A DNA stretch of 24,639 nucleotides from Acidobacteriota bacterium. GTDB taxonomy: Bacteria; Acidobacteriota; Vicinamibacteria; Vicinamibacterales; CAVVIG01. This document shows, piece by piece, positions 14,712 through 22,472 of the stretch. Numbering within the stretch: the first letter of the stretch is position 1; the number at the start of each line of letters is the position of its first letter. A program made the translations under genes and the position numbers. The stretch is taken from the NCBI GenBank assembly GCA_016195295.1, contig JACPZV010000093.1, forward strand, positions 1-24,639, written 5' to 3'. The notes beneath the pieces were generated by a model, which saw only the letters and a program-made list of their open reading frames with translations, had not been told where the DNA came from and did no database searches.

Positions 14712-16736
14712 GAGCGGCCCCGTGTCGAGGGTGTTCGCGGTTTGCAGTTCTTCCCATCGGTGCATCAGGTCGCCGACTTGCCACATGAGCGCCTGGTGGC
14801 GGTCGATTACAGGTTGCGCGACAGCGCGGTCCTCATAAAAGCCCGGTGCCGACATCTCCTGCTCGATCGCGCGGAGTGCCGCTTCGCATTCGGCGATGCG
14901 GGCCTCGATCTCTTCGATCCGCGTGCGCCGCGCCTGCGCCTCGCGGTTCTTTCTGCGCGCCTCGGCGTCGGCCTTCTTCTTGTGTTCGCGAGACGGCGGT
15001 TTCCGTGTCTCACCTTCTGACGTAGGCCGGGTTCTCTGGGCCCGTCTGTCCGGCGGGTCCGGAAGGACCCGCCCTACGTTCTTCTTCTTGCCTTCCCGCC
15101 CTTCCCGCCTCTCCCGCCCTTCCCGCCCTTCCGCGTGTTCCTTGTGCCAGAGAAAGTCCTTGTAGGTTCCCGGGTACGGAACCGCGTCGCCGTGACCGAT
15201 CTCGATGATCTTGGTCGCGAGGCGCTCGACGAAGTAGCGATCGTGCGACACGAAAACCAGCGTGCCGCCGTAGTCGACCAGGGCGTCCAGCAGGACTTCC
15301 TTGGAGTCGAGATCCAAGTGGTTCGTGGGTTCGTCGAGCAGCAGGGTATTCGACGGGCGCAGCAGCATGCGCGCGACGGCGAGTCGCGTCCGCTCGCCTC
15401 CCGACAACACGCGCACGTGCTTGTAGACGTCGTCGCCGGAGAAGAGAAAACCGCCGAGGATGTTGCGGATCATCGGCACCATGTGCAGCGGCGAGCCTGA
15501 CGCGAGCGACTCGTAGACGGTCGGCGCCGGATCGAGCCGCGTCGCTTCGTCCTGTGCGAAGTACTGCGTGATCACGTTGTGGCCGAGCGTCCGTTGCCCG
15601 CGATCGGGCGCCTCTTCGCCCGACAGCATCCGCATGAGCGTCGACTTGCCGACGCCGTTTGGGCCCACCAGCGCGATGCGGTCGCCGCGCTCGATGTGCA
15701 GGTTCAGATCCTTGAACACAACCACGTCGCCGTATGCCTTGCGCGCGTGCGCGAGCTCGAGCACCGTGCGGCCGCTTTTGGCGCACGTCGGGAAATCGAA
15801 GTGGATCTTCTTGCGCTCCGGCGGCACTTCGATCGGCACGATCTTCTCGAGCATCTTGACCCGGCTCTGCACCTGCGAGGCTTTGGTCGCCTGGTAGCGG
15901 AACCGGTCGATGAACATCTTGACGCGCGCGACTTCCTCGTCCTGCTCGCGCTTGGCCTTGCGCATCGCCTCGATCCGCTCGTGATGCTCGGCGAGGTACC
16001 CGCTGTAGTTCGTGTGGTAGTCGGTGAGCGTGCGCAGCGTCAGGTCGGCGATGCGCGTGACGACCGCGTCGAGGAAGAAGCGATCGTGCGAGACGAGGAT
16101 GGCGGCGTGCGGGTAGGCATTGAGGTACTCCTCCAGCCAGTTGCGGGCCTCGAGGTCGAGGTGATTTGTCGGCTCGTCCAACAGGAGCAGGCTGGGCTGG
16201 CCGAGCAGCAGCTTGGCCAGCGCGATGCGCATCTGCCAGCCGCCCGAGAACGTTTCAGTGTTGCGCTCGAAGTCGGACGGGGAGAAGCCGAGGCCCTGCA
16301 GGACGGTCGCCGTTTTCAACTCGATGCTGTACCCGTCATGCACGCGAAAGGCGTCCTGCAGATCGCTGTATCGATGCAGCATCGCGTCGTGTTCGGCTTC
16401 CGGGATCGACTGGTCGCCGAGCCGCGCCTCGAGCGCGTGCATTTCGGCCTTCATGTCGAGCAGCGCGCCGAAGGCCGTCGACGCTTCCTCGAACAGCGTG
16501 CGCCCGCTATGGGCGAGTCCATCCTGCGGCAGGTACCCCACGGTCAGCGTGGCCGGTTTGAGGATCGCGCCCGAGTCGGACTCCTCGAGCCCGGCCATCA
16601 GGCGCATCAGCGTCGTCTTCCCCGCGCCGTTCGGGCCGCAGAGTCCGACGCGCTCGCGATCGGTGATCTGCCAGGTGACGTGATCGAACAGGACGCGGTC
16701 GCCGAATGCCTTCGTGAGTGCTGAGAGCTGGATCAC
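14700..16736 (-). CDS. ABC-F family ATPase (Uup/YheS-like)
   Basis: 678 residues with two ABC ATPase domains and no membrane segment, typical of ABC-F proteins that act on ribosomes or replication/repair structures. Domain 1: Walker A GPNGAGKTT (about 34), signature FSGGWQMRIALAKLL, Walker B LLLLDEPTNHLDL. The P-site-tRNA-interaction-type linker is the helical stretch HHERIEAMRKAKREQDEEVA. Domain 2: Walker A GPNGVGKST (about 357), signature LSGGERTRLAVARMLL, LLLDEPTNHLDLDS. A C-terminal coiled coil (EARRKNREAQARRTRIEEIE onward) ends the protein. Between domain 2 and the coiled coil lies an inserted-looking linker (GRE repeats, then VGRVLPDPPDRR) encoded by repeats at 15021-15135. The start lies 12 bases after the HTH-receiver stop, so it is probably in the same operon. 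Confidence 0.93.
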   Translation of the reverse strand: MIQLSALTKAFGDRVLFDHVTWQITDRERVGLCGPNGAGKTTLMRLMAGLEESDSGAILKPATLTVGYLPQDGLAHSGRTLFEEASTAFGALLDMKAEMHALEARLGDQSIPEAEHDAMLHRYSDLQDAFRVHDGYSIELKTATVLQGLGFSPSDFERNTETFSGGWQMRIALAKLLLGQPSLLLLDEPTNHLDLEARNWLEEYLNAYPHAAILVSHDRFFLDAVVTRIADLTLRTLTDYHTNYSGYLAEHHERIEAMRKAKREQDEEVARVKMFIDRFRYQATKASQVQSRVKMLEKIVPIEVPPERKKIHFDFPTCAKSGRTVLELAHARKAYGDVVVFKDLNLHIERGDRIALVGPNGVGKSTLMRMLSGEEAPDRGQRTLGHNVITQYFAQDEATRLDPAPTVYESLASGSPLHMVPMIRNILGGFLFSGDDVYKHVRVLSGGERTRLAVARMLLRPSNTLLLDEPTNHLDLDSKEVLLDALVDYGGTLVFVSHDRYFVERLATKIIEIGHGDAVPYPGTYKDFLWHKEHAEGREGRERREGREGKKKNVGRVLPDPPDRRAQRTRPTSEGETRKPPSREHKKKADAEARRKNREAQARRTRIEEIEARIAECEAALRAIEQEMSAPGFYEDRAVAQPVIDRHQALMWQVGDLMHRWEELQTANTLDTGPLTRS
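15021..15078 (-). repeat. Palindromic element inside the ABC-F linker
   Basis: Outer arms CGTAGG (15021-15026) and CCTACG (15073-15078) enclose a perfect 9-bp hairpin: GGCGGGTCC (15052-15060), loop GGAA, GGACCCGCC (15065-15073). A second, imperfect CGGG/CCCG hairpin lies at about 15028-15044. It is translated as VGRVLPDPPDRRAQRTRPT on the minus strand, a peptide with no ABC-F counterpart. It has the look of a REP-type intergenic element captured in frame. Confidence 0.65.
15091..15135 (-). repeat. Nine-base tandem repeat in the ABC-F linker
   Basis: Plus-strand units CCTTCCCGC (15091-15099, 15100-15108), CTCTCCCGC (15109-15117), CCTTCCCGC (15118-15126) and a partial fifth. They encode the linker peptide EGREGRERREGREG on the minus strand. 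The unit is a multiple of three, so copy changes alter linker length without a frameshift. Confidence 0.75.
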
Positions 16737-16748
16737 TGAGACGAGCGT

Positions 16749-17336
16749 CTACTCGCCGAGCGCCTTTGCCGCCGTGGCGAGCACTTGGGGAACGCGGAAC
16801 GGTTTGGTGAGATAGCCGGCGACGCCGAGATTGACCGCCTCGATCGCGCTCGATTCGGTGGAGAAACCGGTGATGATGATCACGGGGAGATCCGCCTTGT
16901 AGCGCTTCGCTTCGCGGATGACCGTCAGACCATCCATGCCGGGCATCTTCAAGTCGGCGATCAACAGATCGTACGGATAGAGCCGCATCCGCTCGAGGGC
17001 CGAACGCCCATCAGGCGCGACGTCCACGTCGTATTCCGCGAGCGCGAGCGTCTTGGCCAGCAGATCGCGAATGCTGGCTTCGTCGTCGACGACGAGCACG
17101 CGCGGACGCGAATTGGCGGCGGCGGGCCGCGCGGGCGCCGCCGGGGCGGACCGGGACCCGCCACGCGGCCGCTGGCTGTCGAGCCACGCGTCGATGTCGC
17201 GTTTGCGGAACCGCCACTGGCGACCGACCCGGACGGCGGGAATCTTTCCCGCCTTGATCAGTCGGTACACGGTTCGCAGATTGACCTGGAGGTACTCCAG
17301 GACTTCTTCCGTCGTGAGAAACGTTTCGTCCATCAT
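16749..17336 (-). CDS. Excisionase-type HTH fused to a receiver domain
   Basis: 195 residues. Residues 5-55 are a MerR/excisionase-like helix-turn-helix (LTTEEVLEYLQVNLRTVYRL, then KIPAVRVGRQWRFRKRDIDAWL), the HTH_17 pattern. An Ala/Pro linker follows (60-76), then a complete CheY-like receiver (78-195): acidic pocket D84-D85, phosphoacceptor D128 in LIADLKMPGMDG, T156 and K178. The usual response regulator has the receiver first, so the domain order is reversed. The start (two Met codons at 17331-17336) lies 3 bases after the stop of the large kinase, so the two are translationally coupled and probably a pair; the ABC-F gene follows after 12 bases. Phosphorylation presumably alters DNA binding or dimerisation; the target is unknown. 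Confidence 0.88.
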   Translation of the reverse strand: MMDETFLTTEEVLEYLQVNLRTVYRLIKAGKIPAVRVGRQWRFRKRDIDAWLDSQRPRGGSRSAPAAPARPAAANSRPRVLVVDDEASIRDLLAKTLALAEYDVDVAPDGRSALERMRLYPYDLLIADLKMPGMDGLTVIREAKRYKADLPVIIITGFSTESSAIEAVNLGVAGYLTKPFRVPQVLATAAKALGE

Positions 17337-17339
17337 GCG

Positions 17340-19433
17340 TCAGCGTCCTGGCGGCGGCGCCTTCGGCAGTTCGACCGTGAAGACCGCGCCACCCTCCGGG
17401 TGGTTACCGGCGAGGATCTGGCCGCCGTGCTCCTGCACGATGCCGTACGCGATGGCCAGACCGAGGCCCGTCCCCTTGCCCACTTCCTTCGTCGTGTAGA
17501 ACGGCTCGAAGATGCGCGACAGCGTGTCTTCGGGAATCCCCGTGCCGGTATCGCGGACCGTCGCGATGATGCGGTCGCCCGCGACGGCGGTCCTGACTTC
17601 GATCATCCCGCCGCGGCCCGCCACCGCGATCGCGTGTTCGGCGTTCATCACCATATTCAGGAAGACCTGATGGAGCAGCAGCGGGTCGCTCTTCACGCGA
17701 GGCAGCTGCTCGTCATAGTGTCGCACGACTTCGATATCGGCGGCTCGGCAGGCCGGCGTGCGAAGGGCGAGGACTTTCTGGAGGATGGCGTTGAGGCTGA
17801 CCGAGCGAACGGTCAGCCGCCGCGAGCCGGCGAACACCAGCAAGTTGCGCACAATTTTTGCGGCGCGGTCGGCTTCGCGGTAGATCGTCTGCACTTCGCG
17901 GCGCAGTTTCTTCGGGAACGCCCCGGTCGTGCGCAGCAGATCCATGTGGCCGAGCACGCCCTGCAGCGGGTTGTTGAGCTCGTGCGCGATGCCGGCCACG
18001 AACTGCCCCAGCGCGGCGAGCTTTTCCGACTGCGTCAGGCGCTTGCGCAGCTCCTCCCGCTCCGCCTCGAGCTGCGTCTGCGGCGTCAGATCGCGCGCGA
18101 CAATCACGCTGCCGACCGACTCGCCGTCGTGATTCAGCAGGTCGGTCACCGTCATGGCAAACCGGCCGCTGAGCTTCGGGTCGACGATTTCCGCCGTCGT
18201 CACCGAATTGCCGGTCGCCTCCGCGCGCGCCTGGTGATGCGCGAGCCACTTGGCGAGCTCCGGTCCGATGTGATCGGCCAGCGGCTGATCCAACAGATCC
18301 TGGCGGCGGCGGCCGATGCGCGACGCGAACGCCCGGTTCGCGTGGACAATCCGGCCGCGCGTATCGGACACGACGACCAGGTGCGAGATCGAATCGAACG
18401 TGTTTTCGAGCTCGTGCTGGACGCGCACGACGTCGTCCAGCAGCTGCATGTTTTCGATGGCGCTCGACAGCTGACGGCCCAGTTCGTCAGTGCGATCGAG
18501 CAAATCGAGCTCGCCCCCGGTCTCCACGCGCACGCCCTCGAAGACGATCGTCCCGAGCGCCCGCCGGCATCCGCGGAGCGGGACCGTCACCATCGCCATC
18601 ACGTCGTCAGCCGAGTGCGGGACGATTTCCGCGCGCGTGCGTCCCATGGCCGCCGCCGCGGGCACCGTCGCGTCTTCCGTGCTGACCCGCGTGCCCCGCG
18701 CCACGCCTTCCGTGTCGGACGAGGCCTGAAGCACGAGGTGGCGCGCCCGCCGATCGTGAATCCACACCGACGTGCGGTCCGCCGCGAACAACCGATTGGC
18801 GCCGTGGCAGAAGATGTCCAGGCCCACCGCGAGGTTCAACGTGGCCGACAGGCTCGCCCAGAATTCTTCGAGCAGACCACGGATGTCGCGCTGCCGCTCG
18901 TCGCTCTGGCGGAGGTGAAGCAGTTCGAGGGCCGCCAGGAACGCGTCGGCCGCCTGGACCGCGCCGTCCAGCACGGTCGATCCCGACGGCGCCGCGGTGA
19001 AACCGACGGCCAAAAGGCCCACGCGCTCCGACGCCTTGACGAGAGGCAGCAGGAGCGCACTGTGCGTGTTGAGCCGCGCGGCGAGATCAGGCATCTGCCG
19101 ATCGGCGTCGGCGACGAGCGTGGGCGCCGATCGCTCGAACACGACGGCCACCAGCGCGGCCTCGTCTGCGGCAGGCAGCCACGGGTCGGTCTTCAGCGCG
19201 TCGAGGCCGAATCCCGACGTGGCCTGCAGGATGCCGTTGCGCGGATTGTGTTGAAAAAGCAGCGAACAGACGCCGCCCGTCATATCGAGGGCGTGCTGGT
19301 GCAGGTGCGGCAGCAAGTCGTTCGCGCGAGCCGAATGGACGAGTCGTGAAATGAGCGGGCGCTCCTCTGCGCCCGCGGTCGACGCGGACCCGGCGCCGGA
19401 TGTTCGTCGTGAAGTTGTGCTTTCGTGGGGCAT
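17340..19433 (-). CDS. Soluble GAF-GAF-PAS histidine kinase
   Basis: 697 residues without membrane segments. Two GAF-like domains fill about residues 35-195 and 200-345 (for example MTGGVCSLLFQHNPRNGILQ; RLFAADRTSVWIHDRRARHL). A PAS domain is at about 350-465 (TFDSISHLVVVSDTRGRIVH; SVIVARDLTPQTQ). The HisKA box is EKLAALGQFVAGIAHELNNP with His484. HATPase_c has the N box NMVMNAEHAI, DTGTGIP, FEPFYTTKEVGKGTGLGLAI. The C-terminus ends soon after the ATPase, with no receiver. It is therefore a cytoplasmic sensor of a small molecule or redox state. Its partner is very likely the HTH-receiver protein encoded immediately downstream, since the two genes nearly touch. A promoter candidate lies just upstream, in the region shared with the divergent sigma-factor gene. 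Confidence 0.92.
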   Translation of the reverse strand: MPHESTTSRRTSGAGSASTAGAEERPLISRLVHSARANDLLPHLHQHALDMTGGVCSLLFQHNPRNGILQATSGFGLDALKTDPWLPAADEAALVAVVFERSAPTLVADADRQMPDLAARLNTHSALLLPLVKASERVGLLAVGFTAAPSGSTVLDGAVQAADAFLAALELLHLRQSDERQRDIRGLLEEFWASLSATLNLAVGLDIFCHGANRLFAADRTSVWIHDRRARHLVLQASSDTEGVARGTRVSTEDATVPAAAAMGRTRAEIVPHSADDVMAMVTVPLRGCRRALGTIVFEGVRVETGGELDLLDRTDELGRQLSSAIENMQLLDDVVRVQHELENTFDSISHLVVVSDTRGRIVHANRAFASRIGRRRQDLLDQPLADHIGPELAKWLAHHQARAEATGNSVTTAEIVDPKLSGRFAMTVTDLLNHDGESVGSVIVARDLTPQTQLEAEREELRKRLTQSEKLAALGQFVAGIAHELNNPLQGVLGHMDLLRTTGAFPKKLRREVQTIYREADRAAKIVRNLLVFAGSRRLTVRSVSLNAILQKVLALRTPACRAADIEVVRHYDEQLPRVKSDPLLLHQVFLNMVMNAEHAIAVAGRGGMIEVRTAVAGDRIIATVRDTGTGIPEDTLSRIFEPFYTTKEVGKGTGLGLAIAYGIVQEHGGQILAGNHPEGGAVFTVELPKAPPPGR

Positions 19434-19472
19434 GATGGGTGTCGGGAAGGCCGGGCGGCCGTCGCGCTCGGG

Positions 19473-19502
19473 ATTCTACTGCGATCGATCGATGCGGTCC
19501 AA
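19473..19502 (-). promoter_or_regulatory. Candidate promoter of the kinase/HTH-receiver/ABC-F operon
   Basis: On the minus strand TTGGAC (19502-19497) and TAGAAT (19478-19473) are 18 bases apart; the -10 matches 5 of 6 and the -35 only its first three positions. The leader to the ATG at 19433 would be about 33 bases and has no clear Shine-Dalgarno. Confidence 0.4.
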
Positions 19503-19577
19503 ATTCCGGCGCGAGACGCGCAGGTCCGCGCGCCGGTCGTAACCCGCCACGAGACAGGCGGTTAGCTGTCGACACAC

Positions 19578-19583
19578 TATAAT
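19578..19583 (+). promoter_or_regulatory. Perfect TATAAT box upstream of the ECF sigma gene
   Basis: TATAAT, about 90 bases before the sigma-factor ATG, without a recognisable -35 at 16-18 bases. It is one of very few AT-rich hexamers in this GC-rich region, which is the main argument for it. Confidence 0.4.
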
Positions 19584-19600
19584 TGACCCACGCGAGCAGT

Positions 19601-19617
19601 GGCCCGACTCTCGGGCC
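19601..19617 (+). promoter_or_regulatory. Hairpin in the sigma-factor leader
   Basis: GGCCCGA, loop CTC, TCGGGCC: a perfect 7-bp stem between the TATAAT box and the sigma gene, with a further GGGG-ACG-GGCCCC palindrome at about 19641-19653. No T tract follows, so it is not a standard terminator. It may stabilise or control the leader. Confidence 0.4.
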
Positions 19618-19672
19618 CGTTAGACCGTCTTAAAGCCGTAGGGGACGGGCCCCGATTGAATCCGCGCTCCGC

Positions 19673-20257
19673 ATGACGTGGACGGACGAAGAGCTCGTCG
19701 CCAGATCGATTGGCGGCGACGCCAACAGCTTTAACGAGCTCATTTTGCGATGGGAGCGCCCCATTTACGCCCTCGCGTACCGTACGATCGGCCGCGAAGA
19801 GGACGCGAGGGACGTGTGCCAGGAGACCTTTCTGCGCGCGTTTCGCGCGTTGCCGGGGTTTCGCGGGCAGGCGAAGTTTTCGTCCTGGTTGTACCGGATC
19901 GCGCTGAATCTCTGTCGCGACTGGATCCGGCGCGAGCGCCGCACGCCGGTGGTGCAGACGCCCGAGGACGTCGACCTGATGGACCTGGCGGCCGCCGCCG
20001 CGCCGTCCGAGTCGGTTGAAGATCTTGTCGCGCGCAAAGATCTCGCGCGTTCGGTGGAGCGGGCGATGGCACGGCTCCCGGAGGAGCAGCGAACGGCGAT
20101 CGTCTTGAAGGAATACCACGGGCTGACGTTCCAGGAGATTGCGGATCTGGTCGGCTGCCCGCTGAGCACGGTGAAAACGCGTTTGTATCAGGGGTTGACG
20201 GTCCTGCGGCGCGAGCTGGTGAAAAACGCCAACGCTCCACGGGCGCTGAAATCCTAA
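19673..20257 (+). CDS. ECF-type RNA polymerase sigma factor (RpoE-like)
   Basis: 194 residues with the two-domain ECF architecture. Sigma-2 is at about 10-80: SFNELILRWERPIYALAYRT, EEDARDVCQETFLRAFRAL, KFSSWLYRIALNLCRDWIRR. A linker with acidic residues follows. Sigma-4 is at about 120-185: LPEEQRTAIVLKEYHGLTFQ, EIADLVGCPLSTVKTRLYQG. There is no sigma-1.1 or sigma-3, as expected for the group. The ATG at 19673 has no close Shine-Dalgarno, but no other start lies in frame nearby. The anti-sigma gene begins 21 bases after the stop, so the two are cotranscribed, and the sigma factor is presumably released by an envelope signal. Target promoters cannot be named from the sequence. Confidence 0.94.
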   Translation: MTWTDEELVARSIGGDANSFNELILRWERPIYALAYRTIGREEDARDVCQETFLRAFRALPGFRGQAKFSSWLYRIALNLCRDWIRRERRTPVVQTPEDVDLMDLAAAAAPSESVEDLVARKDLARSVERAMARLPEEQRTAIVLKEYHGLTFQEIADLVGCPLSTVKTRLYQGLTVLRRELVKNANAPRALKS

Positions 20258-20278
20258 TCTTAAGCAGAGGGGACGACC

Positions 20279-21085
20279 GTGACTGACACTGTGTGCGGCT
20301 ACTCCGGCGATCGCGACGAAGCCCTGATCGCGTATCTCTACGACGATGAGGACACGGCAAGGCGCGCCGAGTTCGAAACGCATCTGGCCATCTGCTGGCG
20401 CTGCCGCGACGAAGTGGACGCATTGCGCGGCGTGCGCCGGCAGTTGGCGCGCTGGTCGCCGCCGAGCTTCGCAGTCGCCAGTCATCAGCCACCAGTCGCC
20501 AGCCACCAGTCCCCAGCCACCAGCCACCGCACCTGGTGGCGCGAGATTCCGGCGTGGGCCCAGGTCGCCGCCGCGCTGTTGGTCCTCGGCGTGTCGGCGG
20601 GTGTGGCCAATCTTGACGTGCGATACGACCGCAACGGCCTCAGCGTGCGGACCGGTTGGTCGAAACCGTCGACCGAGAGCGCGATTGCCGCGACCGGCGC
20701 TGCACCGGGCGTCGGCCCGGCGATGCCGACGCCGTGGCGCGCCGATCTGACGGCGCTCGAACGGCAGCTGCGAAGTGAGATTCGCGCGGTTCCAGCGAGC
20801 GTCGCAACCGCATCCCACGCGACGGCGCCCGCGCGCGCGACGCCGGCGAACGATGCCGAGATTCTGCGCCGCGTACGGGCGCTGCTCGACGAGAGCGAGA
20901 AGCGGCAGCAGCGCGAGCTCGCCCTCCGCGTGGGTGAAGTGCTGCGCGACGTTGACGCCGTGCGCCAGGCGGACCTCCGCAAGATCGATCGCAGCTTGAA
21001 CGGCGTGCAAAACAGTCTCGGGGTGGAAGTACTCAAACAGCGTGAGTCGTTGAACATGCTCATGCGCGTGTCGCAGCGACAGTAG
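20279..21085 (+). CDS. Zinc-type transmembrane anti-sigma factor with coiled-coil periplasmic part
   Basis: 268 residues from a GTG with AGAGGGG about 9 bases upstream. The N-terminal cytoplasmic domain is of the zf-HC2/ZAS type: it carries the H-x3-C-x2-C motif (HLAICWRCRDEV) that holds the sigma factor. A linker with a seven-residue repeat (ASHQPPV, ASHQSPA) is encoded by a heptamer DNA array. One membrane helix follows (PAWAQVAAALLVLGVSAGVA). The periplasmic part is long and helical: ALERQLRSEIRAV, then ILRRVRALLDESEKRQQREL, and a tail suited to coiled coils. It should sequester the sigma factor encoded just upstream until an envelope signal triggers release. The extended periplasmic coiled coil is more than the minimal anti-sigma needs and may be the sensor. 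Confidence 0.88.
   Translation: MTDTVCGYSGDRDEALIAYLYDDEDTARRAEFETHLAICWRCRDEVDALRGVRRQLARWSPPSFAVASHQPPVASHQSPATSHRTWWREIPAWAQVAAALLVLGVSAGVANLDVRYDRNGLSVRTGWSKPSTESAIAATGAAPGVGPAMPTPWRADLTALERQLRSEIRAVPASVATASHATAPARATPANDAEILRRVRALLDESEKRQQRELALRVGEVLRDVDAVRQADLRKIDRSLNGVQNSLGVEVLKQRESLNMLMRVSQRQ
20474..20529 (+). repeat. Eight-unit heptamer array inside the anti-sigma gene
   Basis: Units GTCGCCA, GTCATCA, GCCACCA, GTCGCCA, GCCACCA, GTCCCCA, GCCACCA, GCCACCG; consensus GYCRCCA. Seven is not a multiple of three, so three units give one seven-residue peptide period, seen as ASHQPPV/ASHQSPA/TSHRTWW. The array lies in the linker between the zinc domain and the membrane helix. Loss or gain of one or two units would break the reading frame. 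Confidence 0.88.
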
Positions 21086-21094
21086 GGGGCACTT

Positions 21095-21943
21095 GTGAAG
21101 GCGCTTGTCACGATTCTCATCGGGAGTGCATTGGTGACGCCGGCGGTGGCCGGCGCGCAACCGACGTCCGGGGCCCGGACGGCCGCCGAGCAGCGGCAGT
21201 CGCGCTACCAGATCGGTCAGATGGAACGCGTGCTGGAGGGCGCCGTCGAGCACGGCGCCGCCGTGACGCGCGATCGCCTGCAGGCCGTGTTGCCGCCCAA
21301 TCAGACGAGCATGAGCGGCGAGAACGCGCAGGCGCGTGGCTTCCGCCTCGAAGGGTACGGCGTGTTCTTCGACGTCATCGTGCCGCCGTTCTTCACGGAA
21401 ACGACGCTGGCCTGGACGCTGCGCACGCTCGATCAGAACGACCTGGGGCTCGACAGCGCCTTGAGAGCGCTGCGCGCCAAGGCCGCGGGCGATGCGGACG
21501 CGGAGCAGGCGCTCAAGCGCATCGAGCTGCAGATGGGCCCTGCCGTGTTGGCGCGCTCGTCCGCGCCGTCGACGGCGGGGGCACGCGCCGCGACCGGGTC
21601 GGTGTCGGCCGCGAGTACCGGCACCGTCTCGGCGGCCAGCGTGGACGCGCAACCGCCGGCCGCCGATCCCATCCTTGAAGATCCGAACGAGGCCTATCGC
21701 ACTGAAGTCACGCAGGCGCTCAAGGATGCGATGCTCGATCACAGCGCGTCGCTGGCGATCGTACCGGGTGACTGGCTGACGATTGCGGCCAAGGGCAACG
21801 ACGACCGGCCGCGTCTGGCGCCGGCGGACAGCGACGCCCACACGCGCATCATCCGTCTGCGTGGATCGGATCTGGCCGCGTTCCTCGCGCGGCAGATCAC
21901 CCGCGAGGAGGCGCTGCAGCGGATTGAGGTGCGGGTGTTCTAG
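21095..21943 (+). CDS. Secreted protein of unknown function in the sigma-factor operon
   Basis: 282 residues. The N-terminus (MKALVTILIGSALVTPAVAGAQ) is a signal peptide with a probable cleavage after Ala-Gly-Ala. The mature part has a helical stretch (RYQIGQMERVLEGAVEHGAA), a hydrophobic core segment (LEGYGVFFDVIVPPFF) and an Ala/Ser/Gly/Thr-rich linker (about 165-190). A second domain contains DPNEAYRTEVTQALKDAMLD and WLTIAAKGNDD, then IIRLRGSDLAAFLARQ. No enzyme motif is visible and I do not recognise the family. The GTG start is 10 bases after the anti-sigma stop and preceded by a G-rich run. The operon position suggests a periplasmic output or sensor component of the sigma system. Confidence 0.75.
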   Translation: MKALVTILIGSALVTPAVAGAQPTSGARTAAEQRQSRYQIGQMERVLEGAVEHGAAVTRDRLQAVLPPNQTSMSGENAQARGFRLEGYGVFFDVIVPPFFTETTLAWTLRTLDQNDLGLDSALRALRAKAAGDADAEQALKRIELQMGPAVLARSSAPSTAGARAATGSVSAASTGTVSAASVDAQPPAADPILEDPNEAYRTEVTQALKDAMLDHSASLAIVPGDWLTIAAKGNDDRPRLAPADSDAHTRIIRLRGSDLAAFLARQITREEALQRIEVRVF

Positions 21944-21952
21944 AATACGCGG

Positions 21953-22435
21953 ATGCGCGCGTCCGCCTGTCTGTGCGTCCTGCTCGCTCTCGTCTTCTCC
22001 GGCTGCGGACCGACGGTCGATCTCACCAAAGGCCTCCAGCTCGAGATTGTCTCGAGCGGCTGGTTCGATGCCGGCATCGTCAACGGCCAGAATAAGCTCG
22101 TGCCCACGGTCTCGTTCAAAGTGAAGAACGTGTCGGATCAGAAGCTTGTCACGTTGCAAATCAACGCGCTGTTCCGGCGGATAGGCGAGAACGACGAGTG
22201 GGGGAGCGCGTTCCTGGCCGCCGTGGGGTCCGAGGGTCTCGCGCCCGGCGCGACGACGCCGACGCTCACCGCCAAGTCACAGCTCGGTTACACCGGGAGC
22301 GATCAATCCCGCCTTGAGATGTTGCAAAACACTCACTTCGTGGACGCGAGAGTGCAGCTGTTCGCGAAGTACGCGGCGACGCAGTGGGTTCGAGTTGGCG
22401 AGTATCCGATTGCCCGCGAGCTGCTGACGAAATGA
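21953..22435 (+). CDS. Small predicted lipoprotein
   Basis: 160 residues. The signal peptide ends in the lipobox VFSGC with Cys18. The mature part alternates short hydrophobic strands (LEIVSSGWFDAGIV, VPTVSFKVKNVSDQKLVTLQ, ARVQLFAKYAATQWVRVGEY), which suggests a beta-sandwich; the KVKNVSDQ turn resembles FxLYD-type domains, a weak likeness. No catalytic motif. It starts 9 bases after the previous stop, so it is the last gene of the sigma-factor operon. The 37-base gap to the convergent membrane gene shows no strong terminator. Its function is unknown; an envelope role follows from the lipid anchor and the operon. Confidence 0.78.
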   Translation: MRASACLCVLLALVFSGCGPTVDLTKGLQLEIVSSGWFDAGIVNGQNKLVPTVSFKVKNVSDQKLVTLQINALFRRIGENDEWGSAFLAAVGSEGLAPGATTPTLTAKSQLGYTGSDQSRLEMLQNTHFVDARVQLFAKYAATQWVRVGEYPIARELLTK

Positions 22436-22472
22436 ACCGGGAACGTGATCAGTAGCGAGGCCCTGATTTCTT

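Noticed and set aside
16785..19349. 854-codon open frame on the plus strand opposite the kinase/HTH-receiver genes
   Set aside because: Its translation is Arg/His/Asp-rich with no motif, and it lies wholly opposite genes with clear family motifs; a product of GC-rich third positions.
19577..22159. 860-codon open frame on the minus strand opposite the sigma/anti-sigma operon
   Set aside because: Same kind of antisense shadow; the plus-strand genes have unmistakable ECF, zinc-finger and signal-peptide features.
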